Shown: positions 25,491-34,166 of the stretch, in pieces
How the letters are laid out: each line of letters begins with the position of its first letter
Position numbering within the stretch: the first letter of the stretch is position 1
Assembly (NCBI GenBank): GCA_964396845.1
Contig: CAYNGH010000003.1
Coordinates: 1-64,000, forward strand
Direction: 5' to 3'
DNA: 64,000 nt
Source of the DNA: CAYNGH01 sp964396845
GTDB taxonomy: Bacteria > Vulcanimicrobiota > JAJTBE01 > CAYNGH01
Notes under the pieces: model-generated
The model's input: only the letters and a program-made list of their open reading frames with translations
The model's database searches: none
What the model was told of the DNA's origin: nothing
Program-made: the position numbers and the translations under genes

Positions 25491-26198
25491 TCAGAGGATA
25501 ACTGGCACCGGATCTGTCACCTGGTTTACAAGGGTGTCAATACGGCATCGATAAGCCAAAATTTTAATCCCCTCTTCAAAGGCTTCCCGTAGAAGCCGGG
25601 CAAAGGCGGGATCTTCTTCTTCGTTGGGGGAAAAACTGACGGCATCGGAACGCTGGACAATAAACACCACTGCTCCCTGTTCTCCCTTTCGGCAGTGATC
25701 AATCAGCTCCCGCAGATGCCTGCATCCCCGGGATGTGGGAGCATCAGGGAACCGGGCTACCCCGTCAGTCACCAGGCTTACTGATTTAATCTCAGTAAAG
25801 ACTCTCTTCTCTCCGGGATCCTCTAAGACAAAATCAATTCTGGACATCCCCAGTCTTTTTTCCCTGCCAGCTATTCGCCACCGGGCAAACTCAGTGATAA
25901 TCCCATCGTTGAGAGCCTCTTCAAAAAGCCGGTTTGCCTTGGCCGCCTCCAGGGATACATAGCCGGAGCCGAACCGGGAAAGAACAAGGGTATATGATGT
26001 TTTCCTGGCCTTGTTGCCCGGCGGGGCCTGGGACAGGAAAACTTCCCGATTGGGAATCAGAAGCTCCCCGAGCCTCCCGGAATTGGGAACATGGACATAC
26101 TGCTTTCTGCCGTCAACAATGACTGTTGCAGAGAAGCGGTTTTCTCTCTTTACAAATCTTGCGGGTATGAGTCTGTCGGGATATTCCAGGTCAATCAC
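25491..26198 (-). CDS. sfsA: Sugar fermentation stimulation protein A homologue
   Basis: 235 residues with the family hallmarks RLIPARFVKRENRF, VHVPNSGRLGELL, SRIDFVLEDP and EIKSVSLVTDGVARFPDAPTSRG, HLRELI. SfsA is a nucleic-acid-binding, nuclease-like protein (OB-fold plus PD-(D/E)xK-like core: D, E and K in DFVL...TEIKS). Its physiological role remains poorly defined. The start GTG at 26198 overlaps a GGAG, and no better start is seen. Length is standard. Confidence 0.94.
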   Translation of the reverse strand: MIDLEYPDRLIPARFVKRENRFSATVIVDGRKQYVHVPNSGRLGELLIPNREVFLSQAPPGNKARKTSYTLVLSRFGSGYVSLEAAKANRLFEEALNDGIITEFARWRIAGREKRLGMSRIDFVLEDPGEKRVFTEIKSVSLVTDGVARFPDAPTSRGCRHLRELIDHCRKGEQGAVVFIVQRSDAVSFSPNEEEDPAFARLLREAFEEGIKILAYRCRIDTLVNQVTDPVPVIL

Positions 26199-26394
26199 TC
26201 CAGAACTGCAAAAGTTTTTTTGCCCTGCCGGGTAAATTCAAGGCTAATCCGGCGGTTTCACTGCAGAAGCCTCACCGACTCACATGAAGTTTTCGATGTG
26301 CTCCAGCTGAAACCTTTCCGAGTTAACCATTTCAGGGCATTTGGAGGAATTCCCAACTGAGAAGCGAAAAACTATCAGACATGGAAACAGGCAG

Positions 26395-26418
26395 GATTAA
26401 CCTCTCCGGAGGTTAATC
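26395..26418. promoter_or_regulatory. Perfect 10-bp inverted repeat upstream of small zinc-motif gene
   Basis: GATTAACCTC (26395-26404) and GAGGTTAATC (26409-26418) flank TCCG. It lies 26 bases before the ribosome binding site of the gene starting at 26459. It could be an operator or, as RNA, a hairpin; no T tract follows, so a terminator is less likely. Confidence 0.5.
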
Positions 26419-26458
26419 GTGTATTATCATATCATTGATTAAAAGAGGTGAGATTAAA

Positions 26459-26626
26459 TTGGCACGCGGAAAAGAAAAAAAACCAAGCGACCCCAAATGC
26501 AGGGGTTGCGGAGGGCTTCTGGAAGGCCGACAGACAGTCCGGATAGCCGGTAACAAGTGGCACGTGGAGTGCGCCCAGAAAGCCGGTAAAAAAATCCCCA
26601 GGGAATACCAGCAGCAGGCCTCATAA
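26459..26626 (+). CDS. Small putative zinc-binding protein (CxxC...HxxC)
   Basis: 55 residues starting at TTG 26459, with AGAGGTGAG six bases upstream; a longer frame starts at 26435 but would include that site. CRGC and WHVEC, 19 residues apart, give a Cys2-His-Cys set like half a LIM domain or a zinc knuckle, in an otherwise strongly basic chain (ARGKEKKP, KAGKKIPREYQQ). Nucleic-acid binding is plausible but unproven. It precedes the EF-G paralogue by about 110 bases, with an inverted repeat on one side and a structured segment on the other. Confidence 0.55.
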   Translation: MARGKEKKPSDPKCRGCGGLLEGRQTVRIAGNKWHVECAQKAGKKIPREYQQQAS

Positions 26627-26641
26627 AAAAGAATATCAGAA

Positions 26642-26710
26642 CCAACCGCCCGCAAAGCCCCTGGCTCCGACTCTGTCGGAATGCTGACGCGGCAGTGGGC
26701 GGTATTACTA
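26642..26710 (+). promoter_or_regulatory. Structured leader candidate before the EF-G paralogue
   Basis: ACCGCCCGC at about 26643 pairs with GTGGGCGGT at about 26693-26701, enclosing an inner stem CCGAC-TCT-GTCGG and a GCTGACGCGGC segment, a branched fold ending some 20 bases before the ribosome binding site. No known riboswitch consensus was recognised. It could be a translation-control leader or a terminator of the small gene. Confidence 0.35.
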
Positions 26711-26735
26711 CCAATTATTTGACAGGAGGATTTCA

Positions 26736-28814
26736 GTGAAGAAATACAGTGTTGACAAGATCAGGAATGTGGGGTTTTTTGGTCATGGGGGAACCGGCAA
26801 GACCACCATGTGCGAAGGAATGCTATTCGACACAAAAACCATTGACAGATTCGGGAAAATCAACGAGGGAAACACAACCTCGGACTTTGATCCCGATGAA
26901 ATAAAACGGGGAATGTCCATATTCACCAGTGTTATTCCCGTGGAATATAACGGTTGCAAACTCAATATCCTTGACACTCCCGGCTTTTTGGACTTTGCCG
27001 CCCAGATTCAAAGCAGTTTGAGGGTCGTTGAGTCCGGGGTGTTTTTTATGTCGGCTCAGGCCGGGGTGGAAGTCGGCCTGGAGAGAGCATGGAAAATGTC
27101 AAAGGATCTCAGAATGGGGCGAATGTTTTTCATCAATGCCCTGGACAAGGAAAATGCCGATTTTGACAAGGCTCTGGCATCCATAGAAGAGATCCTTCCC
27201 GTGGATGGAAGCGTTGTCCCAATCCAGATACCCATGGGTAAATCCCCCAACGTGACGGGAATAATCGATCTGGTGGAGATGTGTTCATATACCTTTGACA
27301 ACGGCAATGCCGTAAAGGGCGAGATTCCTGCCGGTGAAAAGGATCGGGCCGACAGCTTCCGGGAAAAACTGGCAGAAGCCGCCGCGGGCACCGATGAAAA
27401 GATGATCGAAAAATACTTCGAAGGAGAACTCACCCAGGAGGATATCGCCACGGGACTTTCCACAGGCATCAGAAACGGCAGTATTCTGCCGGTTATGTGC
27501 GGTTCAGCCTATAATAATATTGGAGTAACCACCCTCATGGATGCCCTGGTGAACTTTGCGCCGGCTCCCAACGAAATGGGGCCGACAAAGGCAGAAAACG
27601 CCGACGGAGAACAAGTGGAGATAAATCCCTCCCAGGAGGATCCCATGTCGGCGCTGATATTTAAAACCACCACAGATCCTTATGTGGGGCGGTTGTCGGT
27701 AATGCGGGTCTTCTCGGGAATCCTCAAGCCGGATGCAGTTTATTACAACTCCAATCGGGAAACCGAGGAAAAAATCAGCAGCCTTATGATCTTCCGGGGA
27801 AAGAATCATGAAACCCTGGAAGAAGCTGTAGCGGGGGATATTGTCACCGTGGCCAAACTGACGGTAACAGTCACCGGCGACACCTTGTGTTCCGATGAAA
27901 GGATAGTAAAATTTCCCCCCATCAACTTCCAGGAACCCCTCATGTCCATGGCTGTCTTCCCCAAGAGCAAAGGCGACGAGGATAAGCTGTCCGGAGGCCT
28001 CAACAAGCTCATGGAAGAGGACCCCACCTTTAATGTTTACCGGGATCCCGTCACCAGGGAAACCATCATCTCGGGAATCGGAGATCTTCAGCTGACAATC
28101 CTCATGGACCGGCTTAAGAGAAAATTTGGTGTTGACGTGGATCTGAAAAGCCCCAAGGTTCCTTACAAGGAAACCATCAAAGGAACCACCAAGGTTGAGA
28201 ACAAATACAAAAAACAGACCGGAGGCCGGGGTCAGTATGGTCATGTGTGTCTTGAGATCGGCCCCATCAACCCCGAGGAGGGATTTGTCTTTGAAGACAA
28301 GATTGTCGGGGGAGTTGTGCCCAAGAATTACATCCCTGCGGTGGAAAAGGGAGTCCGCAAGGCCATGACCGAAGGAGTGCTGGCAGGCTATCCCGTAGTG
28401 GGTGTCCGGACAGCCCTGTATTTTGGATCTTATCACACCGTTGACTCATCAGATATGGCTTTCCAGATAGCCGGCTCAATGGCCTTCAAAAAAGGCGCTC
28501 CCAACTGCAAGCCGGTCCTGCTGGAACCCATATACGACATCGAAGTTATTGTCCCCGAATCATTCATGGGAGATGTCATCGGAGATCTCAACAGCCGGCG
28601 GGGCAGAATCATGGGTATGGATCCCATGAGTGATGGAAACCAGTCCATCAAGGCCCAGGCTCCCCTGGCAGAGATTCAGAGGTACTCCATAGACCTTCGT
28701 TCCCTGACCCAGGGCCGAGGTATTTTCCATATGAAGTTCAACCGTTACGAAGAAGTCCCCGCCCAGGTGGCAGAACCGATTATTGAAGCGTCAAGAAAAG
28801 AAGAGGAAGAATAA
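26736..28814 (+). CDS. Elongation factor G paralogue (EF-G2-like)
   Basis: 692 residues with the full five-domain EF-G layout. G1 GHGGTGKTT (residues 16-24), G2 in NTTSDFDPDEIKRGMSI, and G3 DTPGFLDF are clear. G4 reads NALDKENADF instead of NKMD, and the switch region has TTSDFDPDE rather than GATTMDWMEQE; both are marks of the EF-G2/EF-G-like subfamily whose role differs from the main translocase. The C-terminus has GRGQYGHVCLEIGP and NSRRGRIMGMDP. GACAGGAGGA precedes the start. A second, canonical fusA must be elsewhere if this is the accessory copy. Confidence 0.87.
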   Translation: MKKYSVDKIRNVGFFGHGGTGKTTMCEGMLFDTKTIDRFGKINEGNTTSDFDPDEIKRGMSIFTSVIPVEYNGCKLNILDTPGFLDFAAQIQSSLRVVESGVFFMSAQAGVEVGLERAWKMSKDLRMGRMFFINALDKENADFDKALASIEEILPVDGSVVPIQIPMGKSPNVTGIIDLVEMCSYTFDNGNAVKGEIPAGEKDRADSFREKLAEAAAGTDEKMIEKYFEGELTQEDIATGLSTGIRNGSILPVMCGSAYNNIGVTTLMDALVNFAPAPNEMGPTKAENADGEQVEINPSQEDPMSALIFKTTTDPYVGRLSVMRVFSGILKPDAVYYNSNRETEEKISSLMIFRGKNHETLEEAVAGDIVTVAKLTVTVTGDTLCSDERIVKFPPINFQEPLMSMAVFPKSKGDEDKLSGGLNKLMEEDPTFNVYRDPVTRETIISGIGDLQLTILMDRLKRKFGVDVDLKSPKVPYKETIKGTTKVENKYKKQTGGRGQYGHVCLEIGPINPEEGFVFEDKIVGGVVPKNYIPAVEKGVRKAMTEGVLAGYPVVGVRTALYFGSYHTVDSSDMAFQIAGSMAFKKGAPNCKPVLLEPIYDIEVIVPESFMGDVIGDLNSRRGRIMGMDPMSDGNQSIKAQAPLAEIQRYSIDLRSLTQGRGIFHMKFNRYEEVPAQVAEPIIEASRKEEEE

Positions 28815-28844
28815 TTCTTTGGAATATTTTAAGGGGGTTACATA

Positions 28845-30407
28845 ATGAAAAAATGGAAAATCCTGATGTTGCTTGTCTTATGCGTCTTTATGGCGGCAGC
28901 CTTTATACCTGGTTGTACCGGCGGAGTTGAATACAGGTATCAGAGTGACGATCCTGCTCCACCGCCACCGCCTCCGCCACCGCCTCCGGGGCCCACAGGG
29001 ACTCCAACTTTTGAAACCGGCAAGGATCTGGTGGAGTTTGTCACCGGCAGGACGAATATTTTTAATATTTCTCTTTGGGGCAGTGACAATATCTATCCCT
29101 ATGCCAATTCCAGCGCTGGTACATATACCGGGCAGGATGTTTACTGGGTTGAGAGTGTTGGAAACCCCAACGGCAGAGTTGCTGTTCTGTCCAACAGCCG
29201 GGTGGGCGATGACGTGGTAACCGGCTTGAATGTACCCCAGGCCTTTGCTCTTCACCGCAGGAACGGTACAAACTACCTGTTTGTTGCCGAAAGTGGTGGC
29301 GGTTCCGGCGGTTCTCTTTATAGATATGACCTGAGTACCAATCCTCCCACTGCTACCACCCTGGCTTCAGGACTCCAGGGAGAAGTTTATTACATGGCTC
29401 TGGACAATCCTGAATCATTGGATCCTTGGCTCTATTATGCCGTGGATGCCGGGGGAACCAGTTCTGTCCTGGCCCGGGTTGTTTCCCATTCCACAAACCC
29501 GGTCCCCCAGGTCATATCAACCAGCCTGAGCAATGTCCATCATGTCTATGTTTATTCTCAATTCATTCCCCAGGGGGCCGTGGATCCTGACACCGGCGAT
29601 GATGTGTCGGTTCAGCCCAATGCCAGTGACTTTGTCTTTGTGACCGAGGACCTGGGAACACCCAACGGAAAAGTGCTGATGTTCAATGTTTCCAACTGGA
29701 ACGGCACTGCCCCGCTGACTCCCGTTGAGATAAATTCCGGCAACGGGCAGAATCGTCCAGCCAAGATCACCTTTGTGCCGGATATCAAGGAATACCTTGT
29801 TAATGGTGAATCCCGGTATGGCCACACAGACAATACCGGAGGCACAATCTTCTGGACCAACTATGCATCCAATACCGGCGAGGTATGGGGCGCAAGGCTG
29901 GAGATTAACGGCTCGGGAACAAATATGGAAGTAACTGATGGCCCCAAGAAAATCGCAGAATCCCTCCGCATGTCTTATGACATAATCGGTCCCGATGATT
30001 TCCGCTATCTTTTCACCACCTTCAATGGCAACACTCCAACCCATGTCAGCGGAAACAAATATGATGTGTGGGCGGACTATGTGGCAAACGGCAACGAGTT
30101 ATTCAACCGTCTTTATGTTTCCCGCAATGAAGCCAGAGGCGACGGTGGCAATTACTATGTGATTGACCTGAATGCCTACAACGATTCACCTCTTACGCCA
30201 GGCAACGGTGTGAGCAATTTCATAACAGAGAATGCTCAGTTCCCCTTGAATGGAAAGATGCAGGTTTATCTGTATGATCCTGATGATGGTTCGATTCCCC
30301 AGGCATATCGGATGGACTTGTTCTTCACCGGTATGGAGAGGGATACCGGATCCAACAACACATATATTTATATATTCAAAAACAAGTTCAGCCCTCCGGG
30401 GTCATAA
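28845..30407 (+). CDS. Predicted lipoprotein with proline-rich linker and beta-propeller-like body
   Basis: 520 residues. A signal peptide of 23 residues ends in a lipobox (FIPGC), so it should be lipidated at Cys24 and face outside the inner membrane. Residues 38-47 are ten consecutive prolines, likely a rigid spacer from the membrane and a likely EF-P-dependent translation pause. The remainder is rich in Gly, Asn, Thr and aromatic residues, with repeats of the YLFVAES / YYAVDAGG / FVFVTEDLG kind every 50-70 residues, which suggests propeller blades. No catalytic motif. A terminator follows. AGGGGG is upstream of ATG. Confidence 0.75.
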   Translation: MKKWKILMLLVLCVFMAAAFIPGCTGGVEYRYQSDDPAPPPPPPPPPPGPTGTPTFETGKDLVEFVTGRTNIFNISLWGSDNIYPYANSSAGTYTGQDVYWVESVGNPNGRVAVLSNSRVGDDVVTGLNVPQAFALHRRNGTNYLFVAESGGGSGGSLYRYDLSTNPPTATTLASGLQGEVYYMALDNPESLDPWLYYAVDAGGTSSVLARVVSHSTNPVPQVISTSLSNVHHVYVYSQFIPQGAVDPDTGDDVSVQPNASDFVFVTEDLGTPNGKVLMFNVSNWNGTAPLTPVEINSGNGQNRPAKITFVPDIKEYLVNGESRYGHTDNTGGTIFWTNYASNTGEVWGARLEINGSGTNMEVTDGPKKIAESLRMSYDIIGPDDFRYLFTTFNGNTPTHVSGNKYDVWADYVANGNELFNRLYVSRNEARGDGGNYYVIDLNAYNDSPLTPGNGVSNFITENAQFPLNGKMQVYLYDPDDGSIPQAYRMDLFFTGMERDTGSNNTYIYIFKNKFSPPGS

Positions 30408-30433
30408 GATCCTGTTTCAAAGACAGTATTATC

Positions 30434-30460
30434 GGGGTGCCCTGTGGGGTGCCCCTTTTG
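30434..30460 (+). terminator. Intrinsic terminator after the proline-rich lipoprotein gene
   Basis: GGGGTGCCC (30434-30442) pairs with GGGTGCCCC (30447-30455), with two G-U pairs and a four-base loop, followed by TTTTGTTTTG. Confidence 0.85.
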
Positions 30461-30470
30461 TTTTGTCCAC

Positions 30471-30491
30471 ATGTTAACATATTATTAACAT
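30471..30491. promoter_or_regulatory. ATGTTAA inverted repeat upstream of PLD gene
   Basis: ATGTTAA (30471-30477) and TTAACAT (30485-30491) form a 7-bp inverted repeat about 90 bases before the promoter of the PLD-like gene. A similar GTTAAC-containing inverted repeat lies at 38410-38430, next to the promoter of the glycine-rich protein. Confidence 0.35.
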
Positions 30492-30580
30492 GCGAAGAGG
30501 TTAAGTTGTATCTCATGTAATGCTGATGATTGCTGGTTTTTCGAGGCTATGTATATTGGATGCCTACAGCATGGCTTTTC

Positions 30581-30622
30581 TTGAGAAATGCAGACAATTA
30601 GGATATAATAAATTTGAGGGAG
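30581..30622 (+). promoter_or_regulatory. Promoter of the PLD-like gene with TTGAGGGAG initiation region
   Basis: TTGAGA (30581-30586), 17 bases, TATAAT (30604-30609), then four bases and TTGAGGGAG (30614-30622). The promoter at 38439-38480 has the same spacing and the same TTGAGGGAG four bases after TATAAT. Confidence 0.65.
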
Positions 30623-30664
30623 TATCGGGCCAGTTATTCGATTTTTTTCTGCGGGGGCTTTTAT

Positions 30665-31822
30665 TTGAATATCAACGACATCAACAAGATACCATTGTTG
30701 CCTGCCAAAGCGGGCAAGGATGCTCCCAAGCCTGCCGGCAAAACCAAGGACCTTGAGCCTGCCCATGAAGTGGTGCAGGATATTTATGACAACTCCCTGC
30801 CGGTGAGTGTCACCACCAGAAACAACAAAGTCACTCCCCTGATGAACAGCAATGATATTTTTGATCAAACCCAGGAGATGATAAAGTCTGCAAAAGAATC
30901 CATAAACATTGAGATGTATGATTTTGCCGACAAGGATCTGGCCCAGTTGCTAATTGATCAGAAAAAGAAGGGTGTTGACATCAAGGTTCTTCTGGATCCT
31001 TGCCGGGCCGAGGGTGATTCAATGAGTGAGGCCAGGGAGGAAGTTGTCAATATGCTTTCCACCAACGGCATCCCTGTTCTGACTTACACCAACGATCGGG
31101 GGACCAACTCAACGGATCACTGCAAGCTTATGATTGTTGATAACAAGGCAGTTCTGCTGGGGGGCATGAACTGGAATCCTCTCTCAAGAAGAAATCACGA
31201 CACCATGGTAAAAATCGAGGGGACCGCTGCGAACTATTATAATTATCATTTTGCCGAAGGATGGAACATTACCGGTGGCACTGTCAAGGAGGACCCATAT
31301 ATTCCCCAGAGGGTTTCCTTCAGGGACAAAAAAGGAGGAGGAAAAGCCCTGGTGAAGGGTATTCGCACCAGCCAGGGAGATACCACCGCCAAAACTGCCA
31401 TCCTGGATGCCATTAACTCTGCCAAAGAATCGGTCTTTGTGGAGATGTATGTTCTCTCAGACAAAAACACCATCGACGCTTTGGTTAATGCTCATAATGA
31501 CGGCCTTGATGTCAGGGTGATTCTGGATCCCAACCACGCAAACACCAACTGGAGCCCCAACGATGCCACCTTTAAAACCCTCAAGGACGCAGGAGTTCCT
31601 GTCCGCTGGTACAAGGTGGATCCCGGACAGCGGGCTCATGGCAAATGGGCGGTGGTTGACCGTGAATCGGTGATTGTTGGCTCCCCTAACTGGAGTGCCA
31701 GAGGTTTTCACCACAACCGTGAAATAGGCGCCATAATCAAAGACGATGAAACATCCGATGTTTTTTCCCAGCAGTTTTTCTATGACTGGCGCTACAAAGC
31801 TTCCGAGGAATATCCCCTGTAG
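30665..31822 (+). CDS. Phospholipase D-like protein with two HKD motifs
   Basis: Two PLD halves: HCKLMIVDNKAVLLGGMNW in the first and HGKWAVVDRESVIVGSPNW in the second, each followed by the usual aromatic/Ser-Asn stretch, so the two active-site halves are complete. Members hydrolyse phosphodiesters in lipids or nucleic acids, or act as phosphatidyltransferases. No signal peptide is seen; residues 1-45 are short, Lys/Pro/Ala-rich and disordered. I chose TTG 30665 (385 residues), with a GGGGG upstream, because the longer frame (TTG 30614) overlaps the predicted transcription start. A terminator follows. Confidence 0.85.
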   Translation: MNINDINKIPLLPAKAGKDAPKPAGKTKDLEPAHEVVQDIYDNSLPVSVTTRNNKVTPLMNSNDIFDQTQEMIKSAKESINIEMYDFADKDLAQLLIDQKKKGVDIKVLLDPCRAEGDSMSEAREEVVNMLSTNGIPVLTYTNDRGTNSTDHCKLMIVDNKAVLLGGMNWNPLSRRNHDTMVKIEGTAANYYNYHFAEGWNITGGTVKEDPYIPQRVSFRDKKGGGKALVKGIRTSQGDTTAKTAILDAINSAKESVFVEMYVLSDKNTIDALVNAHNDGLDVRVILDPNHANTNWSPNDATFKTLKDAGVPVRWYKVDPGQRAHGKWAVVDRESVIVGSPNWSARGFHHNREIGAIIKDDETSDVFSQQFFYDWRYKASEEYPL

Positions 31823-31846
31823 TTTTTTCCTCCTTGCATCCTTATC

Positions 31847-31890
31847 AAAAAACCCTTCTTGCATGACATCAAGAGAGGTTTTTTTGTTTC
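31847..31890 (+). terminator. Intrinsic terminator after the PLD-like gene
   Basis: AAAAAACC and TTCTTG pair with CAAGAGA and GGTTTTTT around an eight-base loop, with one mismatch and one wobble. The 3' arm runs into a T tract (GGTTTTTTTG). Confidence 0.8.
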
Positions 31891-31945
31891 TTTGAAGGAT
31901 ATTATTTCTGACTTATAAATAATGGATGTGAAGGAGGGGGATTTC

Positions 31946-32869
31946 ATGGAAAACTGGGTGGATATAAGGGATGCCGCCATAGCTTTAAATGTCAGCCCTG
32001 ACACCTTGAGAAAAAGGATCAAGCGGGGGGACATGGAAGGCCGTAAGGTTCCCTGCCACAATGGATTCAAATGGCAGGTCAAACTGGATGATCCTGGCAA
32101 TGCCGATGACAACGACAGCTTTGCTGATTTTGAGTCTTCCCGGACAAATCCCCCAGACCCCCATGATCACCTGAGTTCCGGCAATGAACCTGCAAGTGAC
32201 TCCCGCCGGGCCTTTTCCGGCCAGGTTGTGCAGGTTGAGAGTACTCTTCCGGGTAAATCAGAACAGCTTTATGAACAGATAATCAGTGAAAAGGACAAAA
32301 GGCTGTCGGAACAGCTCCATCATACATCCATTCTTGAACAGCTCCTTTCTGACTTCCAGGGTAGAATCCGGCTTCTGGAGTCAGACAACCGGGAAATATC
32401 TCAGCAAATCCTGCAGTTGCCGGCTCCGCCGGAGGAAGTGGGAAAAAGACTTCAGGAGAAAGAAAGTCAGCTTGTTCAACTGAAAGAAGAGGTGGAAAAA
32501 AAGGAAACAGTTGTTCAAACCCTGGCTCGTCAGCTCAAGCAGGAAAGGGATGAATCCCAGAAACTGCAACTGGAGATTGAAGAACTGCGTAGAGAAATCG
32601 AAAAATTTAAGTCAGAAAATGCAGAAAAAGACAAGGAAATCGACCAGCTTCAACAGCAGTTTGACCGGCTGGAAGTGGAACAGTCATATGAAAGACAGAA
32701 AACAGATGACCTGAGGCAGGAAAGAAAACGTCTGGAAAAAGCCCTCTCAGAAATTTGGAAGGAAAAGGATCACCTGGCAGAAGTTCTTTCCCGGCGCAAT
32801 CGGGAATTGGAAAAGACCCAAAAGGAACTGGAAGAGATAAAACGTCCCTGGTGGCAGAAGTATTTCTGA
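31946..32869 (+). CDS. Helix-turn-helix (MerR/excisionase-like) plus long coiled-coil protein
   Basis: 307 residues from ATG 31946 (GGAGGGGG five bases upstream; the frame opens at 31922). Residues 1-45 look like a MerR/excisionase winged helix-turn-helix: WVDIRDAAIALNVSPDTLRKRI followed by a basic wing. Residues 45-90 are polar linker. From about 95 to 300 the chain is heptad-rich (Leu/Glu/Lys/Gln), a long coiled coil, ending in KRPWWQKYF. Mobile-element and plasmid DNA-binding coiled-coil proteins share this architecture and tryptophan-rich tail, so it may be a remnant of an element or a nucleoid/partition factor. No partner gene is nearby. Confidence 0.65.
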   Translation: MENWVDIRDAAIALNVSPDTLRKRIKRGDMEGRKVPCHNGFKWQVKLDDPGNADDNDSFADFESSRTNPPDPHDHLSSGNEPASDSRRAFSGQVVQVESTLPGKSEQLYEQIISEKDKRLSEQLHHTSILEQLLSDFQGRIRLLESDNREISQQILQLPAPPEEVGKRLQEKESQLVQLKEEVEKKETVVQTLARQLKQERDESQKLQLEIEELRREIEKFKSENAEKDKEIDQLQQQFDRLEVEQSYERQKTDDLRQERKRLEKALSEIWKEKDHLAEVLSRRNRELEKTQKELEEIKRPWWQKYF

Positions 32870-32876
32870 GTAACCC

Positions 32877-34034
32877 CTATTCCTGGGTTGCCTCGGAATC
32901 CTCAATCCATACTGGATGCCCGGCCCGATCAATGAGTTTTGTTTCCTTTTCTCCGCCGACTATCCACAATTCTGATCTTTTGATGTTGGAAAACCTTAAC
33001 CGGAGCTTTTCATATACAAAATATTTCCCACAGGGAGAAAAATTGTGGCTGAGGTTATTCTCCAGCAGAACCCGTCGGCCAATATCCTTGGTAAGCTTTG
33101 TTGAAGTGGCATCGCTGGTGTTGACGAAGTATAAATCCCCTTCCCCCAGGGGATCATTATTTCTCTGAGGCACAAAAACAATATGCCTGGTGTCTTCTTT
33201 GTTTGATGCGACCCGGAGAAACAGCTTCTTTCCATCTATCACATCTTCCTGTTCCCGGCGTTCCGGGTCATAAAGCTTCAAACCACCCGCCTCGTCCTCA
33301 TCGGAAAGGTTTTTAAAATACAAGATCGAAGGATAACCGAATGCAATGACTGTGACATCGTCAAAGGGAAGGTTGAAAATCTGGCGGGCCCGGCTTACCA
33401 GCTCAAACCCGTAAATCTTGTCATTTATGAAATACATAACTGCCGGGCTGTTTTTATCCCATCCCAGCACCTGGCTGACCCGGCCATGAAAAACATAAAC
33501 CCCTTTTTCTCCTGGTTCCCCTCCCCAGACTTCTGACTTCTTATCCGGGTCCTCAGGGTTATAGTCAGAATAAACCCAGAAATCGCCTTGATGCGATAAC
33601 ACCGGGGTTTCATGATATAACCCCAGGTCCTTGATTAATCCTTCTTCGTCGTTAATCAGAAAAATCTTCTGGCTTCCATCATCAAGGAACTTGCGAAAGA
33701 AAAAACCCCGGGATTTTGTTTTCCAGTCCATCAGGAATATCCCGTCATCATCCTGGCCCTGATAAAGAAGAGAAACTGTATGTTCAGGGCCTGATACCAG
33801 AAAAATCTGGTTGTCCCTGACAAAGGCCAGGCGGGTACCATCAGGAGAAGGCAGAACCGGGCCTCTGGCATCGGGGACAATCACCTTGTTTCCCCGGCCA
33901 TCAGGTTGTATTGAACAGAGGGCGCCATCCTTCTCGTAAAGGATTCTCCCGGGCATGTCACTGCAGAATCCCCGAGAAAGGGTGAAAGACACCATAATAA
34001 GAATCAAGAATAAGCAAATCGGGCTCCTTTTCAC
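32877..34034 (-). CDS. Exported TolB/WD40-like propeller protein
   Basis: 385 residues. Start GTG 34034, with GGAGGT eight bases upstream. Residues 1-25 form a signal peptide ending near GFCSD. The body has repeated blocks of the PD(P)G..LAFVRDN, GDFWVYSDYN, RHIVFVPQRN and GKYFVYEK type, typical of TolB-like or DPP-IV-like propeller blades. It may bind a periplasmic partner; no protease domain is present. First of three minus-strand genes (with the hydrolase and the lipoprotein upstream). Confidence 0.65.
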   Translation of the reverse strand: MKRSPICLFLILIMVSFTLSRGFCSDMPGRILYEKDGALCSIQPDGRGNKVIVPDARGPVLPSPDGTRLAFVRDNQIFLVSGPEHTVSLLYQGQDDDGIFLMDWKTKSRGFFFRKFLDDGSQKIFLINDEEGLIKDLGLYHETPVLSHQGDFWVYSDYNPEDPDKKSEVWGGEPGEKGVYVFHGRVSQVLGWDKNSPAVMYFINDKIYGFELVSRARQIFNLPFDDVTVIAFGYPSILYFKNLSDEDEAGGLKLYDPERREQEDVIDGKKLFLRVASNKEDTRHIVFVPQRNNDPLGEGDLYFVNTSDATSTKLTKDIGRRVLLENNLSHNFSPCGKYFVYEKLRLRFSNIKRSELWIVGGEKETKLIDRAGHPVWIEDSEATQE

Positions 34035-34166
34035 TGTTGCACACCTCCAAGCCCATAATTAATGACCCTGGCAAAAACTCCTCCCGGCATTTCAGATAAG
34101 AGTCGCCAGGAGATTTAATAAATTGCCGGAAGCAAAAAACCAGATCCCACAGGAAAAATGACAGCC

